The notes beneath the pieces were generated by a model. The model had not been told where the DNA came from and made no database searches. It saw only the letters and a list, made by a program, of their open reading frames with translations. DNA of 64,000 nucleotides from Bacteroidales bacterium (GTDB taxonomy: Bacteria; Bacteroidota; Bacteroidia; Bacteroidales; UBA932). The translations under genes and the position numbers were made by a program. Of this stretch, positions 26,751 through 35,476 are shown piece after piece (positions within the stretch are counted from its first letter, which is position 1; each line of letters starts with the position of its first letter). The stretch covers positions 1-64,000 of the forward strand of contig JAFWPA010000020.1 in the NCBI GenBank assembly GCA_017509685.1, given 5' to 3'.

Positions 26751-28616
26751 GCGGCTATTATACACTTCTCCGGCGTCGATGAGTTCCCGGAGCACTTCCA
26801 GATAGCTGTCTTCGGCCGTGCCGAAGGCGGCGCGCAGCTCCAAAAGTGTATAAGAACCGTTTCGGGCAGCAATCCATGATTTCAGGCGGGCGGCCAGGTC
26901 CTGCGGTTTGGCGGCGCCGGAGCGGCACAGGTCGCACTTGCCGCAGGGCTGGCTGTTCTCCTGGCCGAAGTACCGCAGAAGGTACTGGGAACGGCATTCA
27001 TCCTCCTCTTCCACATAGTCCACCATGGTCTGGACACGCTCCCGATAGGTGCTGCGGAGCATCTGGTAGCGCTGGGGGCTCAGCTGGACATTGCCGGGGC
27101 GCAAGCGGTCGTGCTGGATAAAGAGCACGGTGGCATGATCGGCGGGAATATAGCGTATCACGTGGTTCACGCTCAGTTGGTACAGCAACTGCCGTAAGCC
27201 GCTCACCGACACGCCGCAGCGGCGGGCCACAGCCTCTTCGTCGATGGGAACCGGGTAGGAGAAAACGCCCGTATACATGCGCATCAGGGCTTCCAGCACG
27301 CCGGCCATGGCCGGGTCCGGAAGGTCTACCCCGTACAGTTCCTGCCGGTCCACGTCAATACGGATACGGGTCTGGATGTCCATATCTTCAGACAGGGTCC
27401 AGTGCCCTTCCCGGTCCAGGTACTTGACGGCATAGTAGGCCGGTGCCTGCTGCAGGTGGAAGTGCTTGCAGAAGGCGGGGAGGTCGAATTTGAGCATCCG
27501 GCCCATTCCAGTGTCGTAAGGGATTTCGAAGAATATGTGAACCTTGTGGTAGATGTCTTCAATGTATTCCAGCGTAGGGAACGAGACCTGTTCCAGCTGG
27601 GAAAGCCGCGTTTTGTCTGTGCCGTTCCACAGCATCACGGCATACGATTCCAGACCGTCGCGGCCGGCGCGGCCCGCCTCCTGGAAGTAGGCTTCGGGGC
27701 TGTCAGGGACATCGGCGTGCACCACGAAGCGGACGTCGGGCTTGTCGATGCCCATCCCGAAGGCGTTGGTGCAAACCATCACGCGGGTGCGGCCCGCTTT
27801 CCAGTCCTCCTGCCGGTCCGTGCGGGTCTGCGCTCCCAGGCCGGCGTGGTAGTAGGAGGCCGATATGCCGGCGGCCTTGAGCCCGTCTGCCAGCTCCTGC
27901 GCCCGGGCACGGCTGCGCACATAGACGATGCCGCTGCCGGGAACCCCCTGGCAGATGCTGCGGATCTGGCCAATCTTGTCCTGCGTCTTGCGCACGATGT
28001 AGCTGAGGTTGGGCCGTTCGAAGCCGGCCTGCAACAGATTGGGCTCCTTGAAGCCCAGTCGGTCCATGATGTCGCGGGCCACCAGCGGCGTGGCCGTGGC
28101 GGTAAGGGCGATGACCGGGGCGTCAATGCGTTTGCGTATCTGGCCGATTTCCAGATAATTGGGCCGGAAGTCGTAGCCCCACTGGGAGATACAGTGCGCT
28201 TCGTCCACCACGATATAGGAGACGTTCATCACGCTCAGATAGGACTGGAAGAGGTCCGTGTGCAAGCGCTCCGGGCTCAGGTACAGGAATTTGAAATCGC
28301 CGTAAGCGGCATTGTTCAGTGCCAGGTCCACTTCCCGCCGGCTCATGCCCGCATACACGGCCAGCGCCTTGATGCCGCGCGCCTGGAGGTTCTGTACCTG
28401 ATCCTTCATCAGGGCGATAAGGGGCGTAACCACCAGTGCAATCCCGTCCTTCAACAGGGCCGGCACCTGGAAGCACACGCTCTTGCCGCCGCCCGTGGGC
28501 AGGATGGCCAGGACGTCCCTGTCCTCCAGGGCTTCCCGGATGATTTCCTCCTGCATGGGGCGGAACGCTTCGTGGCCCCAGTATTTCCGTAATACCTCCA
28601 GTGCGGTCATAAACAT
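26748..28616 (-). CDS. recQ: RecQ-family ATP-dependent DNA helicase
   Basis: 622 residues. SF2 helicase core: FRPMQEEII, Walker [19 protein letters not shown] box [21 protein letters not shown], and motif [12 protein letters not shown]. The Zn-binding cysteines (Cys-x16-Cys-x2-Cys-x2-Cys type, [14 protein letters not shown] then QPCGKCDLC) lie late, around 535-560, after a long insertion with a winged-helix look. There is no HRDC domain. It unwinds recombination and replication intermediates. ATG at 28610 is an equally good start. The TAG stop is part of the adjacent repeat. Confidence 0.93.
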   Translation of the reverse strand: MFMTALEVLRKYWGHEAFRPMQEEIIREALEDRDVLAILPTGGGKSVCFQVPALLKDGIALVVTPLIALMKDQVQNLQARGIKALAVYAGMSRREVDLALNNAAYGDFKFLYLSPERLHTDLFQSYLSVMNVSYIVVDEAHCISQWGYDFRPNYLEIGQIRKRIDAPVIALTATATPLVARDIMDRLGFKEPNLLQAGFERPNLSYIVRKTQDKIGQIRSICQGVPGSGIVYVRSRARAQELADGLKAAGISASYYHAGLGAQTRTDRQEDWKAGRTRVMVCTNAFGMGIDKPDVRFVVHADVPDSPEAYFQEAGRAGRDGLESYAVMLWNGTDKTRLSQLEQVSFPTLEYIEDIYHKVHIFFEIPYDTGMGRMLKFDLPAFCKHFHLQQAPAYYAVKYLDREGHWTLSEDMDIQTRIRIDVDRQELYGVDLPDPAMAGVLEALMRMYTGVFSYPVPIDEEAVARRCGVSVSGLRQLLYQLSVNHVIRYIPADHATVLFIQHDRLRPGNVQLSPQRYQMLRSTYRERVQTMVDYVEEEDECRSQYLLRYFGQENSQPCGKCDLCRSGAAKPQDLAARLKSWIAARNGSYTLLELRAAFGTAEDSYLEVLRELIDAGEVYNSR

Positions 28617-28638
28617 ACGAATATAGCGTTTTTTTTGT

Positions 28639-28646
28639 TACTTTTG
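28639..28646 (+). promoter_or_regulatory. -7 box abutting the ybaK start
   Basis: TACTTTTG fits TAnnTTTG. The ybaK ATG begins 3 nt later, so the transcript would be leaderless. No -33 TTG is clear. Confidence 0.5.
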
Positions 28647-28649
28647 CAT

Positions 28650-29120
28650 ATGCAAGTGCAGAAAACAAATGCCGCCCGGTTGTTGGATGCTGCCGGGATT
28701 CCTTATTCGCTGGTTCCTTATGAAGTGGATGAGGAACATCTGGAGGCGTCGCATGTGGCCGAACAGTTGGGAGAAGATCTGGACCGGGTTTTCAAGACCC
28801 TGGTGCTGCGGGGAGACAAGAACGGGCTGTTCGTGTGCGTGGTGCCGGGTTCCATGGAAGTGGACCTGAAAGTGGCGGCACGCATTTCCGGAAATAAGAA
28901 CTGCGCCATGATTCATGTGAAGGAGCTGCTGCCCCTTACGGGTTACATCCGGGGCGGGTGCAGTCCTATCGGCATGAAAAAACCTTTTCCCACTTTCATC
29001 CATGAGAGCGCTTTGCTGTGGGATACCATCTACGTGAGCGCCGGCGTGCGCGGCCTGCAGATTTGCATTGCGCCGCAGGCATTGATTGACTTTGTGGGAG
29101 CGGGCATTTATCCTTTATGA
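28650..29120 (+). CDS. ybaK: Cys-tRNA(Pro)/Cys-tRNA deacylase, YbaK/EbsC family
   Basis: 156 residues, the family length. It begins MQVQKTNAARLLDAAGIPY as YbaK does, and carries the conserved Lys in VFKTLVLRGD and the GGCSPIGMKKPFPTFIHESA loop. YbaK hydrolyses mischarged Cys-tRNA(Pro). An in-frame TTG at 28635 lies upstream of the -7 box and was rejected. The stop overlaps the MATE gene start (ATGA). Confidence 0.92.
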   Translation: MQVQKTNAARLLDAAGIPYSLVPYEVDEEHLEASHVAEQLGEDLDRVFKTLVLRGDKNGLFVCVVPGSMEVDLKVAARISGNKNCAMIHVKELLPLTGYIRGGCSPIGMKKPFPTFIHESALLWDTIYVSAGVRGLQICIAPQALIDFVGAGIYPL

Positions 29121-30487
29121 GTGCAACTAAGGACATACTGCTTGCGCAAATCCGCAACGGGGGTACGCTGACTACGGGCCAGCGCATCAAGCTGTGCCTG
29201 ATGCTCAGTTATCCGGCCATCCTGGCGCAGTTGTCTTCGGTGATGATGCAGTATATCGACACCTCCATGGTGGGGCATCTGGGGCCGGCGGCGGGGGCGT
29301 CTATCGGCCTGGTGAGTACGTGCCTGTGGCTGATGGGCGGGTTCGGGATGGCGGTCACCAGCGGTTTTTCCGTGCAGGTGGCGCACCGGATTGGCGGCAA
29401 CGACTTCAAGGGTGCCCGGGACGTCCTGCGGCAGGCGCTGGTGTGCGTGCTGGGGTTCAGCGCGGTTATCGGCCTGCTGGGTGCGGCCGTTTCGCAGCAG
29501 CTGCCCGTGTGGCTGGGCGGCGGCCCTGACATTGTGGCCGATGCCGGCAAGTATTTCCTCATCATGTCGCTCTTCATGCCGGCTATGATCCTGGACTGGA
29601 CGTGCGCCGCCATGCTGCAGGCCAGCGGCAATATGAAAGTGCCCAGCATCCTCAGCGTGGGGATGTGCCTGATGGACGTGCTCTTCAATTACCTCTTTAT
29701 ATATAAGATGGAGATGGGCGTGGTGGGCGCCGCCATCGGCAGCGGTCTGGCCGAGGTCATTACCGGCGTGCTCATGTTCTCCTTCCTGGCCTTCCGCTCC
29801 CAGGAGCTGCGGCTTACGCAGGAGAAGGGGAGTTATCGGCCCACCGATACCGTGGTGCGGAAAGCGCTGGACATCAGCGGGCCCATGGCGCTCCAGAACC
29901 TGCTCCTTCGCGGCGGATACATTGCCGCCACCGTGATTGTGGCGCCGCTGGGGACCGTGGCCATCGCCGCCAACACGTTCGCCATCACGGCCGAGAGCCT
30001 GTGCTACATGCCCGGCGTGGGCATTGCCGATGCTGCCACCACCCTGGTGGGTCAGTCGGTGGGCGCCCGCCGCAAGGACCTGGCCAACGGCTTCGCCTGG
30101 ATCACCGCCTTCCTGGGGATGGGCATCATGGGTGCCCTGGCGGTGCTCATGTTCCTCTTCGCCCCGCAGATGATGGGGCTCCTGTCGCCCGATGCGTCCG
30201 TCATCGACCTGGGCGCCCGCGTGCTGCGCATCGAAGCCTTCGCCGAACCGGGCTACGCCGCCGCCATGGTCATTTACGGCGCCTTCGTGGGTGCCGGCGA
30301 CACCCGCTGGCCCAGCGTGATGAACTTCGGCTCCATGTGGGTGGTGCGCATCATCCCCGCCATCTTCATCACGCCTATTTACGGCCTGGTGGGCTTCTGG
30401 GTGTGCATGGCGGTGGAACTTACTTTCCGCGGCAGCCTCTTTCTCATCCGCCTGCGCCGCGGCACCTGGCTCAAAGGGGTGGTTTAA
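29117..30487 (+). CDS. MATE-family multidrug efflux transporter
   Basis: 456 residues, twelve predicted membrane helices in two similar halves. The first half opens LSYPAILAQLSSVMMQYIDT with the MATE pattern and the second contains NTFAITAESLCYMPGVGIAD. It exports cationic drugs or metabolites against a Na+ or H+ gradient; the substrate cannot be read from the sequence. Translationally coupled to ybaK by a 4-bp overlap. Confidence 0.92.
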   Translation: MSATKDILLAQIRNGGTLTTGQRIKLCLMLSYPAILAQLSSVMMQYIDTSMVGHLGPAAGASIGLVSTCLWLMGGFGMAVTSGFSVQVAHRIGGNDFKGARDVLRQALVCVLGFSAVIGLLGAAVSQQLPVWLGGGPDIVADAGKYFLIMSLFMPAMILDWTCAAMLQASGNMKVPSILSVGMCLMDVLFNYLFIYKMEMGVVGAAIGSGLAEVITGVLMFSFLAFRSQELRLTQEKGSYRPTDTVVRKALDISGPMALQNLLLRGGYIAATVIVAPLGTVAIAANTFAITAESLCYMPGVGIADAATTLVGQSVGARRKDLANGFAWITAFLGMGIMGALAVLMFLFAPQMMGLLSPDASVIDLGARVLRIEAFAEPGYAAAMVIYGAFVGAGDTRWPSVMNFGSMWVVRIIPAIFITPIYGLVGFWVCMAVELTFRGSLFLIRLRRGTWLKGVV

Positions 30488-30501
30488 TCCCAAATTCTTT
30501 G

Positions 30502-30509
30502 TACCTTTG
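30502..30509 (+). promoter_or_regulatory. -7 box of the DUF1295 gene
   Basis: TACCTTTG, 5 nt upstream of the ATG at 30515. Predicts a leaderless or very short leader. Confidence 0.5.
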
Positions 30510-30514
30510 CAGCC

Positions 30515-31447
30515 ATGAATGTTAAAGTAGTTGGCTCACTGATAGCCGTATCAATTATTGCCTGCCCGCTTTTGTACATCTTCGTAGGGCCGGCCCTGGA
30601 TGCAACTCAGTTGGATACGCTCAAGACCCTTGGCATCATGGTCGGGTGCAGCGCGCTTTTCTGCTTCGTGGTGGGTGAACTCACCGGGAACAACAGCCAG
30701 ATGGACAAACTCTGGAGCCTGCTCCCCATTGCCTATACATGGGTTATCGCCGCAAATGGCGGAATGACCACACGCCTGGTGGTGATGGCCGTCCTGGCCA
30801 CGCTGTGGGGCGTGCGCCTCACGTTCAATTTTGCCCGCAAAGGCGCATACAGGCTCAAGTTCTGGGAGGGCGAGGAGGATTACCGCTGGGCTGTCCTGCG
30901 TGCCAAAAAGGAGTTCCAGCCCCGTTGGAAATGGACGCTGTTCAATCTCTTTTTCATCAGCATCTACCAGAATGCCCTGGTGCTGATGACCACGTTCCCG
31001 GCGCTGGTGCTGATGAATGTGGACGTGCCTTTCGGCTGGCTCGACGGCCTGGCCGCCGCCCTGATGCTGGGCTTCATCATCTATGAGACGGTGGCCGATG
31101 AACAGCAGTGGGCCTTCCAGTCCACCAAATGGAAGATGATAGGGGAGGGCAAGAAGTTGGAAGAACTGCCCGCACCGTATAATTTAGGATTCAATACCCA
31201 GGGTCTGTGGAGCCGCAGCCGCCATCCCAATTACTTCGCCGAACAGGGAACCTGGTGCGCCTTCTACCTGTTCACCGTGGGGGCAGGCATCGGCAATTTC
31301 AACTGGAGCATCATCGGCGCGCTCCTTCTCATCGTCCTCTTCCTGGGCAGCAGCGCTTTTGCCGAGGAAATCAGCGCCTCCAAATATCCCGCCTACGCCG
31401 ACTACTGTCAGAAAGTTCCCAAGTTCTTCCCCGGGAAAAAGTATTAA
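30515..31447 (+). CDS. DUF1295 membrane protein (steroid 5-alpha-reductase-like fold)
   Basis: 310 residues, about eight membrane helices. The C-terminal half has the DUF1295 signatures YNLGFNTQGLWSRSRHPNYFAEQ and EEISASKYPAYADYCQKVPKF. The family is related to isoprenylcysteine methyltransferases and 5-alpha reductases; its own substrate is unknown. It is followed by queD 12 nt later, but queD has its own -7 box. Confidence 0.88.
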   Translation: MNVKVVGSLIAVSIIACPLLYIFVGPALDATQLDTLKTLGIMVGCSALFCFVVGELTGNNSQMDKLWSLLPIAYTWVIAANGGMTTRLVVMAVLATLWGVRLTFNFARKGAYRLKFWEGEEDYRWAVLRAKKEFQPRWKWTLFNLFFISIYQNALVLMTTFPALVLMNVDVPFGWLDGLAAALMLGFIIYETVADEQQWAFQSTKWKMIGEGKKLEELPAPYNLGFNTQGLWSRSRHPNYFAEQGTWCAFYLFTVGAGIGNFNWSIIGALLLIVLFLGSSAFAEEISASKYPAYADYCQKVPKFFPGKKY

Positions 31448-31452
31448 CTTTG
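31445..31452 (+). promoter_or_regulatory. -7 box of queD
   Basis: TAACTTTG overlaps the DUF1295 stop codon and ends 7 nt before the queD ATG. Confidence 0.45.
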
Positions 31453-31459
31453 CAGCATT

Positions 31460-31789
31460 ATGTACTACGTTTGCAAACGACTGGAAATATCATCGGCCCA
31501 TGCGCTGAGCCTTTCTTATGAGAGCAAGTGCGAGACTCTGCACGGCCACAACTGGATTGTGAAGATCTACTGCAAGAGCGAGCAGCTGAACAAGGATGGC
31601 ATGGTGACGGATTTCACCCACATCAAAAAGGAAATTTCCGGCGCCCTGGACCACAAGAACCTGAACGAGGTCTTCGACTTCAACCCCACGGCCGAGAACA
31701 TCGCCCGCTGGATCTGCGACCACGTGGAGAACGCCTATCGCGTCGAGGTGTGGGAGAGCGAGATGAACATGGCGGCGTATGAGCGCTAA
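31460..31789 (+). CDS. queD: 6-carboxy-tetrahydropterin synthase
   Basis: 109 residues of the PTPS/QueD family, which makes 6-carboxytetrahydropterin, the second step to queuosine. Zinc ligands are His14 in SSAHALSL and the pair in CETLHGHNW; the catalytic Cys is in YESKCETLHGH. DFTHIKKEI and DHKNLNEV are also family motifs. It overlaps queE by 11 bp. Confidence 0.95.
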   Translation: MYYVCKRLEISSAHALSLSYESKCETLHGHNWIVKIYCKSEQLNKDGMVTDFTHIKKEISGALDHKNLNEVFDFNPTAENIARWICDHVENAYRVEVWESEMNMAAYER

Positions 31790-32354
31790 GACCTACCGCG
31801 TCAACGAGATTTTCTATTCCCTCCAGGGCGAAGGCTTCTGGACAGGCACGCCCATCGTTTTCGTGCGTCTGAGCGGCTGCAACCTCCGCTGCCCGTTCTG
31901 CGACACGGACCATTCGGCCTTTATTGAAATGTCGGCCGATGACATCCTCTCCGCCGTCCGCACCGCCGGCGGCCCCTGCACCCGCATCTGCCTCACCGGC
32001 GGAGAACCGGGCCTGCAGGCCGATGAGGCTTTGATATCGGCCTTTCACTCCGCGGGATACACGGTGCATATCGAGACCAACGGCACCCGCTCCCTGCCCG
32101 CCGGCATCGACTGGGTGACCCTCAGCCCCAAAGAAGGCGCCCGCGTGGTCCTTGACAAGGCCGATGAACTGAAACTGGTCCTCACCTCCGGCGTTGACCC
32201 TTCGGCCTGGGCGACCTTCCCCGCCACCTGGCACTTCCTGCAGCCCTGCGACCTCGCCGGCCGCATGAACACCGCCGAAGTCACCGCCTACATCCAGGCC
32301 CACCCCCTCTGGCGCCTGTCCTTACAGACGCATAAGTTATTGGGAATCCGGTAA
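31779..32354 (+). CDS. queE: 7-carboxy-7-deazaguanine synthase (radical SAM)
   Basis: 191 residues. YSLQGEGFWTGTPIVFVRLS is followed by the radical-SAM cluster motif SGCNLRCPFCDTD; CLTGGEPGLQ is the glycine-rich SAM contact. QueE converts carboxytetrahydropterin to 7-carboxy-7-deazaguanine. The cluster spacing CNLRCPFC is Cx3Cx2C. The stop abuts the stop of the convergent flavoprotein gene with no gap. Confidence 0.95.
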   Translation: MSAKTYRVNEIFYSLQGEGFWTGTPIVFVRLSGCNLRCPFCDTDHSAFIEMSADDILSAVRTAGGPCTRICLTGGEPGLQADEALISAFHSAGYTVHIETNGTRSLPAGIDWVTLSPKEGARVVLDKADELKLVLTSGVDPSAWATFPATWHFLQPCDLAGRMNTAEVTAYIQAHPLWRLSLQTHKLLGIR

Positions 32355-33854
32355 CTACAGTGCTTTTGCTGCACTTTGTCCGGCGAGATAGCCGGTAGAG
32401 AAAGCCACCTGCAGGTTGTAGCCGCCGGTGTCACAGTCCATGTCCAGGACTTCGCCGGCGAAGTAGAGGCCGGGCTGCTTTTTTGACTCCAGGGTCTTGG
32501 CTACCAGTTCGTCGGTGGAGATGCCGCCGGCGGTGATGACACAGCGCTCGAAGCCCACGAAGCCGGCAATGTCCAGCTTCCAGTCCTTGAGGGTGGCAGC
32601 CAGGGTGTCCACGCTCACCTTGGGATTGGTCTTGAGGAAAGCCAGTGTGATGTTCCAGGGGATGAACTTACCCAGCATGATGCGGAACAGGCGCTGGAAG
32701 CTCTGGCCTTTGGAGCGGTCGTCGTGAATCACTTCATCCCACTTGGCGTGAACATCGGCATCCAGTTTCTCCAGTTCCACGGCAGGTTTGAGGTCCATGG
32801 CCACGGACACTTTCTGGCCGTCGTTCAGGGCCTTGACGGCCTTGCGGCTTACCATGAAGCCCAGGGGACCTTCCAGGCCACCATCGGTGAACTCGATGTC
32901 TCCGAACTCCTGCTGCACTTCCTGTCCGTTGACGTATAAGGTAAGCTGTACGTTGTCCAGGTTGTTGCCGTTGAACAGTTCTCCCAGGTCGGTCATGGGC
33001 GTCACGCGTTCGATGTGCTTTTCAAACTGCGGATACCACTTGGGAAGCGGGGCAATCTTGCGCTCCTTGGTCTTGCCGTACACGGTGCGGCCGCGGAAAG
33101 CCTGCTTGATTTCCCCGGCCAGGGGCGTGGTTTCCTTGTAGCCCACGGGCACCAGGGCGGTGAGGGACGGATAGCAGGCCTCCACGCTGTGGCCCAGTTC
33201 CTCGGCCCACATATAGCCGTCTCCGGTGCTGCCGGTGCCGGGATAGGACAGGCCGCCGGTGGCGATGATGAGTTTCTTGCAGTTGTATTCCACCGGCTCG
33301 ATGGTGATTTCCTCCCGGGTGGGGGCCGGTTTGCCGGGTTTCAATTTCCGGGGATCGTCCACGGGAATGCGCACCTGTTTGCGGGATGTCTGCACGCAGT
33401 CCAGGCTGAAGCCACGGGGCGTGACGTCGATGGTCTTCACCTCGCAGTCCGTCACCACTTTCACACCGGCTAAGGTGCAGGCACGCAGCAGCGTGTCCAC
33501 CACGTCTCCGGCCATGTGGCTCTGCGGGTAGGCGCGGTCTCCGCGCTCTACAACGGAGCGCATGCCGCTTTGCTTGAACAGTTCAATGACGCCTTCGGGG
33601 GTGAGGTTGTGCCAGGCTGGGCTCACGAAATTGACATCGGTGCGAATGTGGACGCTGAAATCGGCCCAGTCCTTCACATTGGTGAAATTGCATCGGCCCT
33701 TGCCGGTAATCATCACTTTCCGCCCGGCTTTGGGCATCTTCTCCAGCACGGTAACAGTGCCTCCGTTTTCGCTTTGGGAAAGCACCTGGGCAGCGCCAAT
33801 GGCTGCCACGAGCCCTGCGGCTCCTCCACCAATGATAACAATATCAGATCTCAT
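32355..33854 (-). CDS. HI0933-like (BaiN/YhiN family) FAD-dependent oxidoreductase
   Basis: 499 residues from ATG 33854, which places the FAD-binding DIVIIGGGAAGLVAAIGAAQ at the N-terminus; a longer frame to 33881 adds nine unrelated residues. KMPKAGRKVMITGKGRCNFT and the C-terminal GGYNLQVAFSTGYLAGQSAA are hallmarks of the HI0933 family. Members are flavoproteins of mostly unknown substrate; BaiN works on bile acids in one clostridium, which should not be assumed here. Confidence 0.9.
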   Translation of the reverse strand: MRSDIVIIGGGAAGLVAAIGAAQVLSQSENGGTVTVLEKMPKAGRKVMITGKGRCNFTNVKDWADFSVHIRTDVNFVSPAWHNLTPEGVIELFKQSGMRSVVERGDRAYPQSHMAGDVVDTLLRACTLAGVKVVTDCEVKTIDVTPRGFSLDCVQTSRKQVRIPVDDPRKLKPGKPAPTREEITIEPVEYNCKKLIIATGGLSYPGTGSTGDGYMWAEELGHSVEACYPSLTALVPVGYKETTPLAGEIKQAFRGRTVYGKTKERKIAPLPKWYPQFEKHIERVTPMTDLGELFNGNNLDNVQLTLYVNGQEVQQEFGDIEFTDGGLEGPLGFMVSRKAVKALNDGQKVSVAMDLKPAVELEKLDADVHAKWDEVIHDDRSKGQSFQRLFRIMLGKFIPWNITLAFLKTNPKVSVDTLAATLKDWKLDIAGFVGFERCVITAGGISTDELVAKTLESKKQPGLYFAGEVLDMDCDTGGYNLQVAFSTGYLAGQSAAKAL

Positions 33855-33867
33855 AGAATCAAATTTG

Positions 33868-33899
33868 TTGCAAAAATACAAAAAATGTTTGTATCTTTG
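33868..33899 (+). promoter_or_regulatory. Promoter of tRNA-Thr
   Basis: TTG at 33868-33870, 21-nt spacer, TATCTTTG at 33892-33899, ending 27 nt before the tRNA. An excellent match to the Bacteroidota consensus. Confidence 0.75.
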
Positions 33900-33926
33900 T
33901 AGTCCCGATTCATCACAATCGGTCAG

Positions 33927-33999
33927 GCCACTTTAGCTCAGTCGGTAGAGCAGCGCATTCGTAACGCGCAGGTCGTCAGTTCGAGCCTGATGAGTGGCT
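33927..33999 (+). tRNA. tRNA-Thr (anticodon CGT)
   Basis: 73-nt cloverleaf: acceptor GCCACTT/GAGTGGC, D arm GCTC-GAGC, anticodon loop TTCGTAA giving CGT (reads ACG), T arm with GTTCGAGCC. CCA is not encoded. One A-C mismatch closes the anticodon stem. Confidence 0.95.
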
Positions 34000-34001
34000 C
34001 A

Positions 34002-34035
34002 AGGGGGCTGGACATTGAGTCCGGCCCTCTTTTTT
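34002..34035 (+). terminator. Rho-independent terminator of tRNA-Thr
   Basis: A 12-bp stem (34002-34013 with 34019-34030, two G-T pairs) with loop ATTGA is followed by a run of six Ts. Confidence 0.9.
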
Positions 34036-34053
34036 GTGCCTCTGATTGTGCCT

Positions 34054-34175
34054 CTGCCGCAGATGCTCATGGTGTAAAGTATTGATTATTAGGCATGTAA
34101 GATATTTTCTTGATCCCGCCGGGGATAAAGAAAAATAATTGAAACGTTGATAATCAATTAGTTACGCGATTCTGC
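34054..34175. repeat. Dispersed hairpin repeat, copy 3
   Basis: Outer arms ATTGATTATTA (34081-34091) and TTGATAATCAAT (34147-34158); inner stem TTTTCTTGATCCC (34105-34117) with GGGATAAAGAAAA (34122-34134), one mismatch. The flanking head (CTGCCGCAGATGCTCATGG) and tail (AGTTACGCGATTCTGC) match copy 1. It lies between the tRNA-Thr terminator and the FKBP promoter in a gap that otherwise holds no gene. Confidence 0.75.
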
Positions 34176-34247
34176 TATTTTCCACCAAAGGTGTACGTAC
34201 ACCCCCAGGGTGATGTAGGAGAGGGTGGGAATCCCGGCCTTTTTTTG

Positions 34248-34255
34248 TACCTTTG
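34248..34255 (+). promoter_or_regulatory. -7 box of the FKBP-queC operon
   Basis: TACCTTTG preceded by a T-run, about 30 nt upstream of the FKBP ATG; the same TTTTTTTGTACCTTTG string precedes the cobalamin riboswitch. Confidence 0.5.
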
Positions 34256-34285
34256 CAGGAATCATTAGACAAACCAACAACCATT

Positions 34286-34888
34286 ATGGATAAAAAATCT
34301 TACGCATTTGGAATGAGCGTGGCGTCCAGTTTTTATCAGCAGGGCATTCACGTGAATAATGTAGATGACTTTCTGGCCGGATTGAAGGCGATGCTTACGG
34401 GCGCGCAGCCGGCGATAAGCCTGGAAGAGGCCGGAGAGGCCCTGGAGGCTTTCTATAAGGAGCTGGAAGATGAGACGGCCGAAAAAGCAAAAGTAGCCGG
34501 CGCGGCCGCCAAGGCCGAGGGCGAGAAGTTCCTGGCACAGATGGCCAAGGACCCGGCTGTGAAAGCCACCGGCAGCGGCCTTATGTATAAGGTGATCAAA
34601 GAAGGTACGGGCAAGAAGCCCAAGGCCACGGACAAGGTGTACTGCCACTACGAGGGCACGTTCCCGGACGGCACCGTCTTCGACAGCTCCTACAAGCGCG
34701 GAGAGCCCATCGAGTTTGGCCTGAACCAGGTCATCAAGGGTTGGACCGAAGGTCTGCAGCTCATGAGCGAAGGCGCCAAGTACGAACTGTACCTGCCCTA
34801 TCACCTGGCCTACGGTGAATCTGGCACGCGCGGCATTCCGCCGTGCAGCGCCCTGAAATTCGTGGTGGAACTTATCGAAGTCCGCTAA
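34286..34888 (+). CDS. FKBP-type peptidyl-prolyl isomerase
   Basis: 200 residues from ATG 34286 (MDKKSYAFGMSVASSF). The N-terminal helical dimerisation domain resembles FkpA/Mip proteins; the C-terminal FKBP domain shows VYCHYEGTFPDGTVFDSSYK, VIKGWTEGLQLMSEG and YGESGTRGIPPCSALKF. It speeds proline isomerisation during protein folding. No signal peptide is visible, so it is probably cytoplasmic. First gene of a six-gene operon. Confidence 0.92.
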   Translation: MDKKSYAFGMSVASSFYQQGIHVNNVDDFLAGLKAMLTGAQPAISLEEAGEALEAFYKELEDETAEKAKVAGAAAKAEGEKFLAQMAKDPAVKATGSGLMYKVIKEGTGKKPKATDKVYCHYEGTFPDGTVFDSSYKRGEPIEFGLNQVIKGWTEGLQLMSEGAKYELYLPYHLAYGESGTRGIPPCSALKFVVELIEVR

Positions 34889-34891
34889 GCC

Positions 34892-35476
34892 TTGGACTGG
34901 ATTCAGGCCATCGAGGTTTTTGCCATGGTTACCGGCATCGCTTACGTGGTGCTGGAAATCCTGCAAAAGAACGCCATGTGGGTTGTAGGCATCCTCACCG
35001 GGGCTGCCTGCGCCTTTTCGTTTGGCGTGCAGCACGTATGGGCCTCCATGGGATTGAATCTGTATTACGTGGTCATGTCCGTGGTGGGCCTGGTCCAGTG
35101 GCGCAAGGCCAGCGAACAGGTGGCCGAAGGGGAAATCCATCTGCAGGAGCTGCCCAAGAAAGTGGGCGTTTGGAGCGTTCTGCTTTTCTTTATGGGTTCC
35201 CTGGTGCTCATCCAGGTTCTGCGGGCCGCCGGTGACGCCCAGCCTTTCCTGGACGGGACGGCCGCCGTACTCAGTGTCATCGGCACCTGGTGGCTGGCCC
35301 AGAGCTACCTGGAGCAGTGGATGCTGTGGATTCTGGCCGATATCCTCACCACCACCCTGTGCATCCTCACCGGGCAGTACTGGATGGCCTTCCTGTACCT
35401 GGCCTACATAGGCAGTGCGGTTTATGGCTATTTCCATTGGAAAAAGCACGGAAAATACGTAACTTTACCCGAATGA
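34892..35476 (+). CDS. pnuC: PnuC-family vitamin transporter
   Basis: 194 residues, seven predicted membrane helices. It starts with TTG 3 nt after the FKBP stop. Family features are the N-terminal EVFAMVTGIAYVVLEILQK, NLYYVVMSVVGLVQW and the C-terminal WMLWILADILTTTLCILTG. PnuC proteins carry nicotinamide riboside; the close relative PnuT carries thiamine, and the sequence does not decide between them. It overlaps the next gene by 4 bp, which is a kinase and so a plausible partner for trapping the substrate. Confidence 0.88.
   Translation: MDWIQAIEVFAMVTGIAYVVLEILQKNAMWVVGILTGAACAFSFGVQHVWASMGLNLYYVVMSVVGLVQWRKASEQVAEGEIHLQELPKKVGVWSVLLFFMGSLVLIQVLRAAGDAQPFLDGTAAVLSVIGTWWLAQSYLEQWMLWILADILTTTLCILTGQYWMAFLYLAYIGSAVYGYFHWKKHGKYVTLPE

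Noticed and set aside
26748..26760. recQ as a truncated pseudogene
   Set aside because: The helicase core, zinc site and C-terminal region are intact and the length fits a known short RecQ type, so only the end point is unusual.
32325..32360. Possible fourth copy of the hairpin repeat at the queE end
   Set aside because: CAGACGCATAAGTTATTGGG recalls the head of copy 2, but it lies inside queE and has no second arm, so chance or codon similarity is enough.
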